Assembly: GCF_963378085.1 (NCBI RefSeq)
Contig: NZ_OY726395.1
Span: forward strand, 4,588,001-4,652,000
Reading direction: 5' to 3'
DNA from: Mycolicibacterium sp. MU0050
GTDB taxonomy: Bacteria > Actinomycetota > Actinomycetes > Mycobacteriales > Mycobacteriaceae
DNA: 64,000 nucleotides
Position 1 is the first letter of the stretch. Every line of letters begins with the position of its first letter. The notes below the pieces were generated by a model that was not told the origin of the DNA, made no database searches, and saw only the letters and a program-made list of their open reading frames with translations. The position numbers and the translations under genes were made by a program. This document shows positions 55,364 through 64,000 of the stretch, one piece after another.

Positions 55364-56223
55364 CGCAGCCACCTCGCCGTGCGTCGCATCAGCTGGTTGT
55401 AGCCGAACATCACCGCCGCGACCACCACGATCATCTCCAGCGCCAGCGCATAGGCGAAGCCGGCCTGACCCAACACCACCTCGCTGGTCAGCGCCGAGCG
55501 GATCAACAACGGCACGATCGGGCTGCCCTGGCTGACCAGGGCGGCCGCGGTGGCGTAGGCGGCGAACGCGTTGGCGAACAACAACAGGGCCGAACCCGCG
55601 AAGGCCGGGGCCAGCAGCGGAAAGCCCACCTCCCGCCAGTACTGCCACGGCGTGGCGCCCAGACTCACCGCCGCCTCGCGCCATTGGTCCCGCAACCCGT
55701 CGAGGGCGGGCAGGAAGACGATGACCATCAACGGGATCTGGAAGTAGGTGTACACCAGGATGAGCCCCGGCAGGCTGTAGAGCCAACCTCCGCCGGCCAG
55801 ATCCAGCCCGAACAGATCCGCGGCCCACACGGTCAGCACACCGTTGAGCCCGATCGTCGCCAGGAAGGCGAAAGCCAGTGCCACACCGCCGAACTGGGCC
55901 AGCACCGCACACAAGGCCAACGCCATCCGACGGAACACCGACGTCACCGGCCGGCTGACGATCAACCACGCCAGCACGGCACCGAACACCGCTCCCAGCA
56001 CCGCGGTGCTGGCGGAGAGCAGCACGCTGCGCCACAGCGCGAGCAGCGCCGTGGACGAGAACAGCACACCCACCCGGTCGAGGGTGAACTGGCCGTCGGA
56101 GATGAACGCGTTGACCACCACCGTGGCGGTGGGGATCAGCAGGAAGATCCCGACGAACAGCAGGAAAGGCAACAGCGGCAGGCCGGTACGGAGCCGGCGC
56201 CCGATGGTGGTCGAATCAGCCAA
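55360..56223 (-). CDS. ABC importer permease 1
   Basis: This 287-residue permease begins with a short cytoplasmic part and PLLPFLLFVGIFLLIPTATV. It has six hydrophobic segments and the EAA loop REAAVSLGATPWQYWREVGFP. It forms a heterodimer with permease 2. Its start lies eight bases inside the substrate-binding-protein gene end, so the operon is tightly coupled. Confidence 0.9.
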   Translation of the reverse strand: MADSTTIGRRLRTGLPLLPFLLFVGIFLLIPTATVVVNAFISDGQFTLDRVGVLFSSTALLALWRSVLLSASTAVLGAVFGAVLAWLIVSRPVTSVFRRMALALCAVLAQFGGVALAFAFLATIGLNGVLTVWAADLFGLDLAGGGWLYSLPGLILVYTYFQIPLMVIVFLPALDGLRDQWREAAVSLGATPWQYWREVGFPLLAPAFAGSALLLFANAFAAYATAAALVSQGSPIVPLLIRSALTSEVVLGQAGFAYALALEMIVVVAAVMFGYNQLMRRTARWLR

Positions 56224-57325
56224 TTGCCTCGGCCCAGTTTTCCGCCAGGTATTCGGTGGCGACCTCGGTCTGCTCCTGGGTCGGGACCGTGACCATGCCG
56301 TCGATGGCGGGCAGCCGGTGGAAGGCGGCCGAGTCGAAGGTGGTGGCCTGGATCATCGCGTCGGCGCGCACCGGGCGGACCCCGCCCTGGGCGAACAGGT
56401 TCTGTCCCTCGTCGCTGAACAGGAACTCCTGCCACAGCCGCGCGGCGGCCGGATGCGGCGCGTCGGCATTGATCGCCTGATAGTAGAAGCCCGCCACCGC
56501 GGCGTCGTTGGGCACGAAAACCCGCCAGGACGGCAACCTTTCGCTTTCGATGCCGTTGAGGTAGTTCCAGTCGATGACCACCGGCGTCTGCCCGGAGGCG
56601 ATGGTGGCCGGCGTCGGATCGACCGGCAAGAAGTTGCCGACGTCGTTGAGCTTGCGGAAGAACTCCACCCCGGGGGCGATGTCGTCGGCCGAGCCGCCCT
56701 GCGACACGGCCACCATCAGCACACCGGAGAACGCGGCCCCGGCCTGGGTCGGGTCGCCGTTGAGCGCCACCTTGCCCTTGAACTCGGGCTTCAGCAGGTC
56801 GTCGATGCTGGTCACGTCGGGCACCGCGGTGGCGTCATAGCCCACCGACATATAGCCGCCGTAGTCGTTGACCCACAGCCCGTCGGGATGCTTGAACCCC
56901 GCGGGGATGTCGGCGAAGGTCGCCACCCGGTACGGCGCGAACATCGACTCGTTGGCCAGCGCCACCGACTGGCCCAGGTCGAAAACGTCGGGCGCGGTGC
57001 TCTTGCCCCGCTGCTGCTTGGCGGCGTTGATCTCCTCCTGACTGGAGGCGTCGGGCTGCGCGGAGTTCACCTTGATGCCGTACTTCTCGCTGAACGCCGC
57101 GATGATGGCGCCGTAGTTGGCCCATGTCGGGGGCAGGGCGATGACGTTGAGTTCGCCCTCGGCCTGGGCGGCCCGGACCAGCTCTTCCATGCCCCCGAAA
57201 TCTTCCGCGGAGGTGGCCGTGGCGGCGTCGCTGTCACCGGTGGACTGCTGCGGCGGCGCGCACCCGGCGGCGAGCAGCAGCGCGAGCGCCGCGGCGGCCA
57301 AGGCGAGCGGGCGGGGTGTCTTCAT
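56216..57325 (-). CDS. ABC importer substrate-binding lipoprotein
   Basis: This 369-residue lipoprotein has a signal ending in LLLAAGC, with the lipidated cysteine followed by a Ser/Thr-rich linker. It then has the extracellular solute-binding fold (LNVIALPPTWANYGAIIAAF, TAPDVFDLGQSVAL, GYMSVGYDA, KGKVALNGDPTQAG, VVIDWNYLNG). The pattern is of the PotD/AfuA-type family for polyamines, iron or phosphonates; the ligand is not decided by sequence. It heads the operon. The ATG at 57325 is in a 181-base gap shared with the antigen 85 gene. Confidence 0.9.
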   Translation of the reverse strand: MKTPRPLALAAAALALLLAAGCAPPQQSTGDSDAATATSAEDFGGMEELVRAAQAEGELNVIALPPTWANYGAIIAAFSEKYGIKVNSAQPDASSQEEINAAKQQRGKSTAPDVFDLGQSVALANESMFAPYRVATFADIPAGFKHPDGLWVNDYGGYMSVGYDATAVPDVTSIDDLLKPEFKGKVALNGDPTQAGAAFSGVLMVAVSQGGSADDIAPGVEFFRKLNDVGNFLPVDPTPATIASGQTPVVIDWNYLNGIESERLPSWRVFVPNDAAVAGFYYQAINADAPHPAAARLWQEFLFSDEGQNLFAQGGVRPVRADAMIQATTFDSAAFHRLPAIDGMVTVPTQEQTEVATEYLAENWAEAIG

Positions 57326-57457
57326 GACGAGAACCTTCCGGTGAGCACTCGACGGTGGGCTGTCGCGGCGGTGACGACCGGCCGAACACGAATCGACATG
57401 CCCGGTGAAAGGTAGCCGTTGCAACGACGGCCCGCCAGTGCCCGCGCCCCGGAAACA

Positions 57458-57489
57458 CGAAATCCCCCAGCCTGCGCTGGGGGATTTCG
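57458..57489 (-). terminator. Hairpin terminator after the second antigen 85 gene
   Basis: A 14-base perfect stem (CGAAATCCCCCAGC and its complement) closes a CTGC tetraloop. It lies 17 bases after the stop of the minus-strand antigen 85 gene. There is no long U-run. Confidence 0.75.
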
Positions 57490-57506
57490 CGTTACGGACG
57501 AGCCGA

Positions 57507-58586
<1,080 letters not shown>

Positions 58587-58864
58587 CTATTCATTACGTC
58601 ATCGATTCGACACATGAGTTTCCCCTCGACGGGTGACCCTACAGGCAGACCACCCGATTCGATAGTCGAGGGTGCGTCGAAACAGCCAATGTTGCAGCCT
58701 AGACCACCGCCGCCCCGGCGTGCGCGCCGAGGCTTTGGGCCGTGCCCTTCCACCGCCCCGGCCATAGCGGGGAAACGGGGGTTGACCAGCCCAAACTATT
58801 CGTAGCGGGCGCTCCGGGAAAAGCCTCGGAGCCCACGGCGCACGTCCGATTCCGGGCGTAGTTG

Positions 58865-58960
58865 GTGGACGCGACGACGACCGAACAGATTGCCGCGAAT
58901 GCCGGGGTATCGCGGCGCGCGTTCTATCGCCATTTCGGCTCCAAACACCATCCGCTATTC
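58865..58960 (+). pseudogene. TetR helix-turn-helix remnant
   Basis: About 32 codons read VDATTTEQIAANAGVSRRAF then YRHFGSKHHPLFAD, which is the recognition region of a TetR regulator. A TAG lies just before it and no ligand domain follows; the frame runs into the hydrolase gene. It is therefore a broken fragment. The rest of the 499-base gap (58485-58983) shows no other gene. Confidence 0.5.
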
Positions 58961-58983
58961 GCCGATGCGCCCATACTGAGCCG

Positions 58984-59760
58984 ATGGCCACGGACAAGCC
59001 GCCCATCTTGTTCCTCCACGGCGTCTTCGGCCGCCCCGCGCTGCTGCAGCCGTGGACCGAGTTCTTCACCGCCGCCGGCTACAGCTGTCACGCGCCGACG
59101 CTGCCCGGCCGCGACCCCACCGACGAGCAGGTACTGCGCCGCACCGGCATCGAGGACTGCTTCGCGGTGGCCCTGCAGGCATTCGACGACATCGATCCCG
59201 AACCGGGCACCCCGGGCCACAAGCCGGTTGTCATCGGGCACAGCATGGGCGGACTGCTGGGCCAGAAGCTGGCCGCCGTGCGCGACCCGGCGGCCCTGGT
59301 GCTGCTGGCCTCGATCCCACCCGGGGTGCTGTGGCCGCAGCCCAAGGTCATGCACAACCTGCTGCCGGTGCTGCCGGCGATCCTGGCGGGCCGGCCGATG
59401 CTGCCGTCGGAGCGGACCATGCGCTCGGTCCCCCTGAGCACCCTGCCGCAGTCCGAGCAGGACAGCCTGCTGCCACGGCTCGCCCGGGACTCCGGCCGGG
59501 TGTTCCGGGAGATGTCCCTGGGCACCCGTGCGGTGCGCGTCGACCGCGAACACGTCCGCTGCCCGGTGCTGTCCGTCAGCGCCGGCGACGACCGCAACGT
59601 GGCGCCGTGGATCTCGCGGCGAATCGCCGCGCGCTACGGCGCCCAGCAGCAGGTCCACCCCGGGCTGCCGCACTGGATCATCGCGGCATCGGCCGTCGAC
59701 CAGGTCGCCCCGCCGGTGTTGAACTGGCTGGAACGGACGCTGCAACGGGGGTCCGGCTGA
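58984..59760 (+). CDS. Alpha/beta hydrolase
   Basis: This 258-residue alpha/beta hydrolase has ILFLHGVFGRPALLQPW as oxyanion region, the nucleophile in VIGHSMGGLLGQKLA, the acid in VSAGDDRNVAPW and the histidine in LPHWIIA. No signal peptide is seen. The substrate is unknown. The start is ATG 58984. The PPOX gene begins 17 bases after its stop, so the two are probably one transcript with the gene at 60600. Confidence 0.88.
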   Translation: MATDKPPILFLHGVFGRPALLQPWTEFFTAAGYSCHAPTLPGRDPTDEQVLRRTGIEDCFAVALQAFDDIDPEPGTPGHKPVVIGHSMGGLLGQKLAAVRDPAALVLLASIPPGVLWPQPKVMHNLLPVLPAILAGRPMLPSERTMRSVPLSTLPQSEQDSLLPRLARDSGRVFREMSLGTRAVRVDREHVRCPVLSVSAGDDRNVAPWISRRIAARYGAQQQVHPGLPHWIIAASAVDQVAPPVLNWLERTLQRGSG

Positions 59761-59777
59761 TCGCCTATGGTGCGGGG

Positions 59778-60581
59778 GTGGCCAACCGCGATCATGGCGA
59801 CCCCGGCGATGCGCCGACCGTCCCACCCCCGCTGACCGATGTGGTCAACCCGGCGCGCCCGTCGGCGGCCGAGGAGGCGCGCACCATCGCCGCGTCCACC
59901 AACGCCGGCGTGCTGGCCAGCCTCACCCCGACCGGCGACCCGTGGGCGTCCTTCGTGACCTACGGCCTGCTCGACGGCGCGCCGGTGCTGTGCGTCTCGC
60001 ACATGGCCGAGCACGGCCGGAACCTGGCCGAGGACCCGCGCGCGAGCATCGCCATCGTGGCCCCGGCCACCGAGTCCGATCCGCTGGCGAACAGCCGCAT
60101 CACGCTGGCCGGCGCCGTCGAACGCCCCGCCGGCCCGGAGTTGACGGCCGCCCGCGAGGCACATGTGGCCGCCGTGCCCGCTGCGAAGTACTACATCGAA
60201 TACAGCGACTTCACGGTGTGGATCCTGCGGGTGGACCGGGTGCGCTGGGTGGGCGGCTACGGCCGGATGGACTCGGCCACCGGGCAGGCCTACAACGACG
60301 CCGAGGCCGACCCCGTCGCACCCCATGCCAGCGGCGCGGTGGCGCATCTCAACGCCGATCACGCCGACGCACTGGCGTTGATGGCGCGAACGCTGGGCGG
60401 CTTCCCCGACACCGACACCGCCGAGTGCACCGGCGCCGACCGCTACGGCCTGGACCTCAAGGTCAGCACGCCCCGCGGGGTGGCCTATACCCGGGTGGGC
60501 TATCCGACCCGGTTGGACTCCGCCGATCAGATGCGGGCGGCGGCAGTGGAATTGGTCGGTCGGGCGCGGGAACTCAGTTAG
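59778..60581 (+). CDS. HugZ/PNPOx-fold protein with DUF2470 domain
   Basis: This 267-residue protein joins an N-terminal split-barrel flavin/haem-binding domain (NAGVLASLTPTGDPWASFV, then LDGAPVLCVSHMAEH) to a C-terminal DUF2470 domain (SGAVAHLNADHADALALMAR). This is the layout of HugZ-type proteins, some of which degrade haem, and of related pyridoxamine-phosphate-oxidase-like proteins. The AHLNADHADAL segment carries the histidines used for haem in HugZ. Activity is inferred. GTG 59778 is used. Confidence 0.85.
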   Translation: MANRDHGDPGDAPTVPPPLTDVVNPARPSAAEEARTIAASTNAGVLASLTPTGDPWASFVTYGLLDGAPVLCVSHMAEHGRNLAEDPRASIAIVAPATESDPLANSRITLAGAVERPAGPELTAAREAHVAAVPAAKYYIEYSDFTVWILRVDRVRWVGGYGRMDSATGQAYNDAEADPVAPHASGAVAHLNADHADALALMARTLGGFPDTDTAECTGADRYGLDLKVSTPRGVAYTRVGYPTRLDSADQMRAAAVELVGRARELS

Positions 60582-60599
60582 TCGCTCTACGCTGGTCGC

Positions 60600-61019
60600 A
60601 TGACCGCGGAAGTCGACGAGGCGGTGCTGCGGGCGTTCGGGGACGCCCGGGTCGCGCGGCTGGCCACGGTCGATGCCACCGGCCAACCGCATCTGGTGCC
60701 GATCGTGTTCGCCGTCGGCGACCAGCACATCTACACCGCCGTCGACGGCAAGCCGAAATCGAGCACGCGGCTGCGGCGACTGGCCAACATCGCCGACCGT
60801 CCCGCGGTCAGCGCGCTGGTCGACCATTACAGCGAGGACTGGGCGCTGCTGTGGTGGGTGCGCGCCGACGGCCTGGCCACCGTGCACGACGACGGCCCCG
60901 TCGCGCATCGCGGCCGTGAGTTGCTGCACGCCAAATACTCCCAGTACGAGTCGGTTTCGCTGGACGGGCCGGTCATCGACATCGAGGTGCACACCTGGGC
61001 CTCGTGGACCGGCCGCTGA
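60600..61019 (+). CDS. PPOX-class F420-dependent oxidoreductase-like protein
   Basis: This 139-residue split-barrel protein resembles the TIGR03668 group of mycobacterial PPOX-class enzymes that use F420. Visible parts are [53 protein letters not shown] and the C-terminal HTWASW. It lies 18 bases after the HugZ-like gene on the same strand. Together with fgd at 1970 it suggests F420 use, but no substrate can be named. Confidence 0.85.
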   Translation: MTAEVDEAVLRAFGDARVARLATVDATGQPHLVPIVFAVGDQHIYTAVDGKPKSSTRLRRLANIADRPAVSALVDHYSEDWALLWWVRADGLATVHDDGPVAHRGRELLHAKYSQYESVSLDGPVIDIEVHTWASWTGR

Positions 61020-61028
61020 GCCGGGCGG

Positions 61029-62240
61029 TCAGTTCCCGCCGACCACCCGCACCGGCACGTTCGAATAGCCGTTGACGCTGGTCATCGCCACCCGCTGCAG
61101 GTTGTCGACGTCCACGACGTAGTGCGGCATGAAGTCCAGCAGGTACTCCAGCGCGATGGCGCTTTCCGAGCGGGCCAGCGCCGCGCCGAGGCAACTGTGG
61201 ATGCCATAGCCGAACGCCAGGTTCTGCGCCTCGGTCCGGTCCCGGTTGATGTCGAACTTCTCGGCGTCGGTGAAAGCCCGCTCGTCGCGGTTGGCGGCCG
61301 CACCGATCAGCAGCACGGCACTGCCGGCCGGGATGGTGACCCCGTGCCGGTCAACGTCTTTGAGCGTGTAGCGGCAGTCGTATTGCACCGGCCCCTCGTA
61401 GCGGAGCAGTTCCTCGACCGCGGCCGGGATCTTGCTGCGGTCGGCCCGCAACTGCTGCCATTGCTCCGGGTGTCGCCCGAACACCACGGCCGCCGTGCCC
61501 AGCAGCTTGGCCACGGTTTCGGCCCCGGCCGCGCCGAGCAGCGTGCAGAAGCCGGCGATCTCGATGTCGTCGAGGCGGGTCGTGGTGCCGTCGTCGCGCT
61601 CCACCTCGACCGCACACAGCGCGCTGATCATGTCGTCGGCCGGTTCGGCGCGGCGCTGCTGGATGATCTCGTAGTACAGGGTCCCGGTGTCCATCATGGC
61701 CTGCAGGCCGGCCTTGTCCATGGTGCTGCGCCCCGCCGGGCGGTGCAGCGCGGTCTCCAGCCAGACCCGCACGTCCTGGCGCCGGGGCTCGGGAACACCG
61801 AGCATGGTGGTGATCACCTCGACCGGGAACAGCGCGGAGAAGTCGGCGACCACGTCGAAGTTGTCGGGGTCGGCGGCCTCGAGGTGGTGGGTGATCCGGT
61901 CGCGGATCACGTCCTGCTGCTTCTGGATTGCGCGCGGGGTGAACACCTTGTTGACCAGGCTGCGCATGCGACGGTGCTCCGGCGGGTCCATCCAGATGAT
62001 CGACGGCTGGTGGGCGTGCTGACCGGATTGGATTTCCTCGAGGGTGACGCCGCGCGACGAGGAGAAGGTCTCGAAATCCTTGAACGCCGCGGCGACGTCC
62101 TCGTGCCGACTCAGCGCGTAGAAGTCGTACTTCTCGCTGTAGTAGACCGGCGCGTGGTCGCGCAGTTGTCGGTAGGTCCCGTACGGGTCGTTGAAGTGCT
62201 GCTCGGAGAACGGATCGAACTCCACGGCCTGCTCCATCAC
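61029..62240 (-). CDS. Cytochrome P450
   Basis: This 403-residue P450 has the I-helix motif GAAGAETVAKLLG, the ExxR in EELLRYEGPVQYDCR, the haem-binding loop LAFGYGIHSCLGAALAR with the cysteine ligand, and HRPAGRSTM. In the I-helix the usual acid-threonine pair appears as A-E-T. The segment IIWMDPPEHRRMRSLVNKVF is typical of soluble actinobacterial P450s. The substrate is unknown. GTG 62240 has AGGA eight bases before it; ATG 62237 is next. It is divergent from the SRPBCC gene. Confidence 0.92.
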   Translation of the reverse strand: MMEQAVEFDPFSEQHFNDPYGTYRQLRDHAPVYYSEKYDFYALSRHEDVAAAFKDFETFSSSRGVTLEEIQSGQHAHQPSIIWMDPPEHRRMRSLVNKVFTPRAIQKQQDVIRDRITHHLEAADPDNFDVVADFSALFPVEVITTMLGVPEPRRQDVRVWLETALHRPAGRSTMDKAGLQAMMDTGTLYYEIIQQRRAEPADDMISALCAVEVERDDGTTTRLDDIEIAGFCTLLGAAGAETVAKLLGTAAVVFGRHPEQWQQLRADRSKIPAAVEELLRYEGPVQYDCRYTLKDVDRHGVTIPAGSAVLLIGAAANRDERAFTDAEKFDINRDRTEAQNLAFGYGIHSCLGAALARSESAIALEYLLDFMPHYVVDVDNLQRVAMTSVNGYSNVPVRVVGGN

Positions 62241-62379
62241 GACGACATCCTGCCTGTCTCGAGTCGCCGGTACCCCCGGCGAACAGAAAGCGTGACATTT
62301 TGACGCTGATCTGTAAAGTCAACACGGTGCGGGGTCGCTGCGACCCGGCCGGTTGTGCCGAATCAGAAAGGCGACTCCC

Positions 62380-62859
62380 TTGGGCATCGTGACCACCACC
62401 TCAGCTACGTCGTTCCAGCATCCGCCGGAAGTGGTGTACGACTTCGTCACCAACCCCAACAACTGGACCAAGACGTACCCGGGCAGCAACTATGTCGGCA
62501 AGCTCGACGATCTGCCGCTGAAGGTCGGCGACACCTGGGAGGAGGCCGGCCCCGACGGGGCGCACATCTACACCTGGCACCTGGCCATCGCCATGCGGCC
62601 CACGCTGTGGATGTTCAACTCGGTGGGCCGTCTCGGACACGATCGCGACGGCAACGGCGGGTTCGAGGGCCGAATCACCGTGCAGTATCACTTCACTCAG
62701 CCCGGACCCCACACGCTGTTCACCCGGACGATGACCATCGAGGCCTATCGCGATGCCCCGATGCCCGACAAGTTCTTCCGCATCGTGAACCCGGCCTTCA
62801 TCGACCGCTATCACGACGCGATCACTCGCGAACTCGACGGCGCGCCGGTCGGCGGTTAA
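62380..62859 (+). CDS. SRPBCC-family protein
   Basis: This 159-residue START-like protein shows TSATSFQHPPEVVYDFVTNP, NNWTKTYPGSNYVG, VGDTWEEAGPDG and a C-terminal helix with NPAFIDRYHDAITRELDG. It probably binds or transports a hydrophobic ligand. The TTG at 62380 has AAAGG nine bases before it; GTG 62389 is further. It is divergent from the P450 gene and overlaps the esterase gene end by four bases. Confidence 0.85.
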   Translation: MGIVTTTSATSFQHPPEVVYDFVTNPNNWTKTYPGSNYVGKLDDLPLKVGDTWEEAGPDGAHIYTWHLAIAMRPTLWMFNSVGRLGHDRDGNGGFEGRITVQYHFTQPGPHTLFTRTMTIEAYRDAPMPDKFFRIVNPAFIDRYHDAITRELDGAPVGG

Positions 62860-63794
62860 CCGAGGGCGGCCCGCAGCGCGGCGCCCTGCAATTCGAAGAG
62901 CCGCTGACTGACCTCCCACCCCGGCAGCATCGAGTCGAAGCCGTGACAGGTGCCCGGGAACACGTGCAGCTCGGTGCCGACCCCCGACCAGAGCAGCCGC
63001 AACGCGTAGTCGATGGCCTCGTCGCGCAGCGGATCCAGCTCCGAACAGCTGATGAAAGTCCTTGGCAGACCGTCGAGATCCTCGGTGAGACCGGGAACCG
63101 CGGCGGCCGGAAGCGCACTGGCGTAGTGCCGCCACATCTGCTCGGCGGCCGGCCCGTCGAAGCCGGGGGTGGCGGTGAACTCCTCCTTGGACGGGCTGGG
63201 CCGGTTGTCGAGCACCGGTTGGTGCAGCAACTGGAACACCACCGGCGGCTTCGCGTCGCGCGCAGCCGCCTGCGCCAGACCGGCTGCCAGGGCACCGCCG
63301 GCGCTGCTGCCCGCGACCGCGATCCGGGCCGGGTCGATACCCAAGTCCGCGGCGTTGTCGACGGCCCAGCACAACACCGCCGCCGCGTCGTCGTAGCCTG
63401 CGGGAAACGGGTGCTCCGGCGCCAACCGGTAGTCGACGGAGATCACCGTGCACCGCCCGCGACGGGCGAACTCGACGCACTGCAGGTGGTCGGTGTCGAG
63501 GTTCCCCAGCACGAAAGCGCCGCCGTGGCAATAGAGTACGGCCGGACCGGGACTGGGGCCGCCGCGGTAGATCCGGACCCCGATCGTGCGGGCGCCGTCA
63601 CCGGGCACCGGTTGCTCCGTGATGTCGACACCGGCGGTGTCCAGCTGTGCGGCGGTCAAGGCCCGGCGCTCGTCGATCGAGGCCCGGACGACCGGCAGCA
63701 GCTCCGCGGCGAGATCGGTGCGGAACTCGGCAAACGGCCGTAGCGCGGGGTCCAGCCGATCGAGGGGGTTGCCGCCGGGCGAGAGCGGGTTCAC
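62856..63794 (-). CDS. Hormone-sensitive-lipase-type esterase
   Basis: This 312-residue alpha/beta hydrolase of the HSL group has the oxyanion motif YCHGGAFVLGNLDTDH, the nucleophile in IAVAGSSAGGALAAGLA (GSSAG instead of the usual GDSAG), the acid in FISCSELDPLRDEAIDYA and the histidine in FPGTCHGFDSM. DYRLAPEHPFPAGYDD is the family hallmark. GTG 63794 overlaps the stop of the upstream monooxygenase gene (GTGA), so an oxidation product such as a lactone or ester may be its substrate. Confidence 0.9.
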   Translation of the reverse strand: MNPLSPGGNPLDRLDPALRPFAEFRTDLAAELLPVVRASIDERRALTAAQLDTAGVDITEQPVPGDGARTIGVRIYRGGPSPGPAVLYCHGGAFVLGNLDTDHLQCVEFARRGRCTVISVDYRLAPEHPFPAGYDDAAAVLCWAVDNAADLGIDPARIAVAGSSAGGALAAGLAQAAARDAKPPVVFQLLHQPVLDNRPSPSKEEFTATPGFDGPAAEQMWRHYASALPAAAVPGLTEDLDGLPRTFISCSELDPLRDEAIDYALRLLWSGVGTELHVFPGTCHGFDSMLPGWEVSQRLFELQGAALRAALG

Positions 63795-64000
63795 TGCCCC
63801 ACCGCCGAATGCGAGCGCACCGCAATCGGTTCGGCCGGCGTCCCGGACGGCTCGAAGCTGTAGTCCCGCGGCCGCAACCGCCGGGTCATCGCCCAGAACG
63901 CCCGCGCGCTGCGGGGCCATTGGGTGACGACCCGCCCGTTGGCGGCCCGGAAGTAGTTGCTGCACCGGGTGGTCCAGACCGTGCCGACCATCCAGCGGTC
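63791..64000 (-). CDS. Flavin-binding monooxygenase (Baeyer-Villiger type), C-terminal part
   Basis: The last 69 residues of a minus-strand protein enter from the window edge. GTVWTTRCSNYFRAANGRVVTQWP followed by RSARAFWAMTRRLRPRDYSFEP (only segments quoted: TVWTTRCSNYF, NGRVVTQWP) is the usual C-terminal part of flavin-containing Baeyer-Villiger monooxygenases. The FAD and NADPH motifs lie outside. It is translationally coupled to the esterase, a common pair in ketone degradation where the monooxygenase makes the ester and the esterase cleaves it. Confidence 0.75.
   Translation of the reverse strand, partial: DRWMVGTVWTTRCSNYFRAANGRVVTQWPRSARAFWAMTRRLRPRDYSFEPSGTPAEPIAVRSHSAVGQ

Noticed and set aside
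58862..59437. A 191-residue plus-strand frame running from the TetR remnant into the hydrolase gene
   Set aside because: After the TetR-like part the translation is arginine/serine-rich shadow of the hydrolase gene.

Overview
The window is high-GC actinobacterial DNA from a mycobacterium, most likely an environmental Mycolicibacterium-type species. The diagnostic genes are two antigen 85 mycolyltransferases, an F420-dependent glucose-6-phosphate dehydrogenase, a CYP138-type P450, an HtdZ-type MaoC hydratase, a maltokinase, a haemophore-type secreted haem-binding protein, and SigF-type promoters. GTG starts, ATGA/GTGA stop-start overlaps and absence of tRNA, rRNA or CRISPR fit ordinary chromosomal DNA.

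Layout. 0-9 kb: the end of msrA, then a DeoR regulator, an IS3 remnant and an fgd-pgi-gnd glucose-6-phosphate block, then a DUF4442 thioesterase and cyp138 divergent from a TetR gene. 9-23 kb: a C39-like peptidase with a STAS protein, the glycogen debranching enzyme glgX, a GntR regulator whose likely operator recurs at a divergent acyl-CoA dehydrogenase/alcohol dehydrogenase promoter, a DUF4185 (GH183-type) glycanase, a class C beta-lactamase lipoprotein, a haemophore, an isochorismatase-like hydrolase, and a HAD phosphatase/GH65 phosphorylase pair. 22.7-29 kb: many small stress-type proteins (two CsbD paralogues, a UsfY-like membrane protein, a Rho-N-like protein, DUF1059, tiny acidic proteins) with SigF-like promoters and strong hairpin terminators. 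29-38 kb: a frameshifted acyl-CoA dehydrogenase, a TauE exporter, a DivIVA-motif protein between copies of a dispersed repeat, the CaiB-TesB-HtdZ CoA operon divergent from a TetR-SDR-phosphoesterase-ABC exporter operon, and an XRE regulator with a membrane partner. 39-49 kb: fbpC and the recC-recB-recD operon. 49-64 kb: an amidohydrolase, a Cys-rich membrane protein with a perfect CRP-type site upstream, maltokinase, a four-gene ABC importer, a second antigen 85 gene, a run of hydrolase and PPOX-fold genes, a second P450, an SRPBCC protein, an HSL-type esterase and the end of a flavin monooxygenase.

Links between genes. Read backwards, msrA, cyp138, tetR, a FadE, htdZ, fbpC and mak occur in the same order and relative orientation as I recall for M. 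tuberculosis Rv0137c to Rv0127, but spread over about 52 kb with many insertions. treS, which sits next to mak there, is not seen. Alpha-glucan and trehalose functions (glgX, GH65/HAD, mak) are present but scattered. The fgd-pgi-gnd block joins F420H2 generation, hexose-phosphate isomerisation and NADPH generation around glucose-6-phosphate.

Oddities worth a second look include a HAD gene without a canonical start codon, a one-base frameshift near the 5' end of a fadE, a minisatellite in recC, two different dispersed intergenic repeats, and several perfect or near-perfect operator palindromes.
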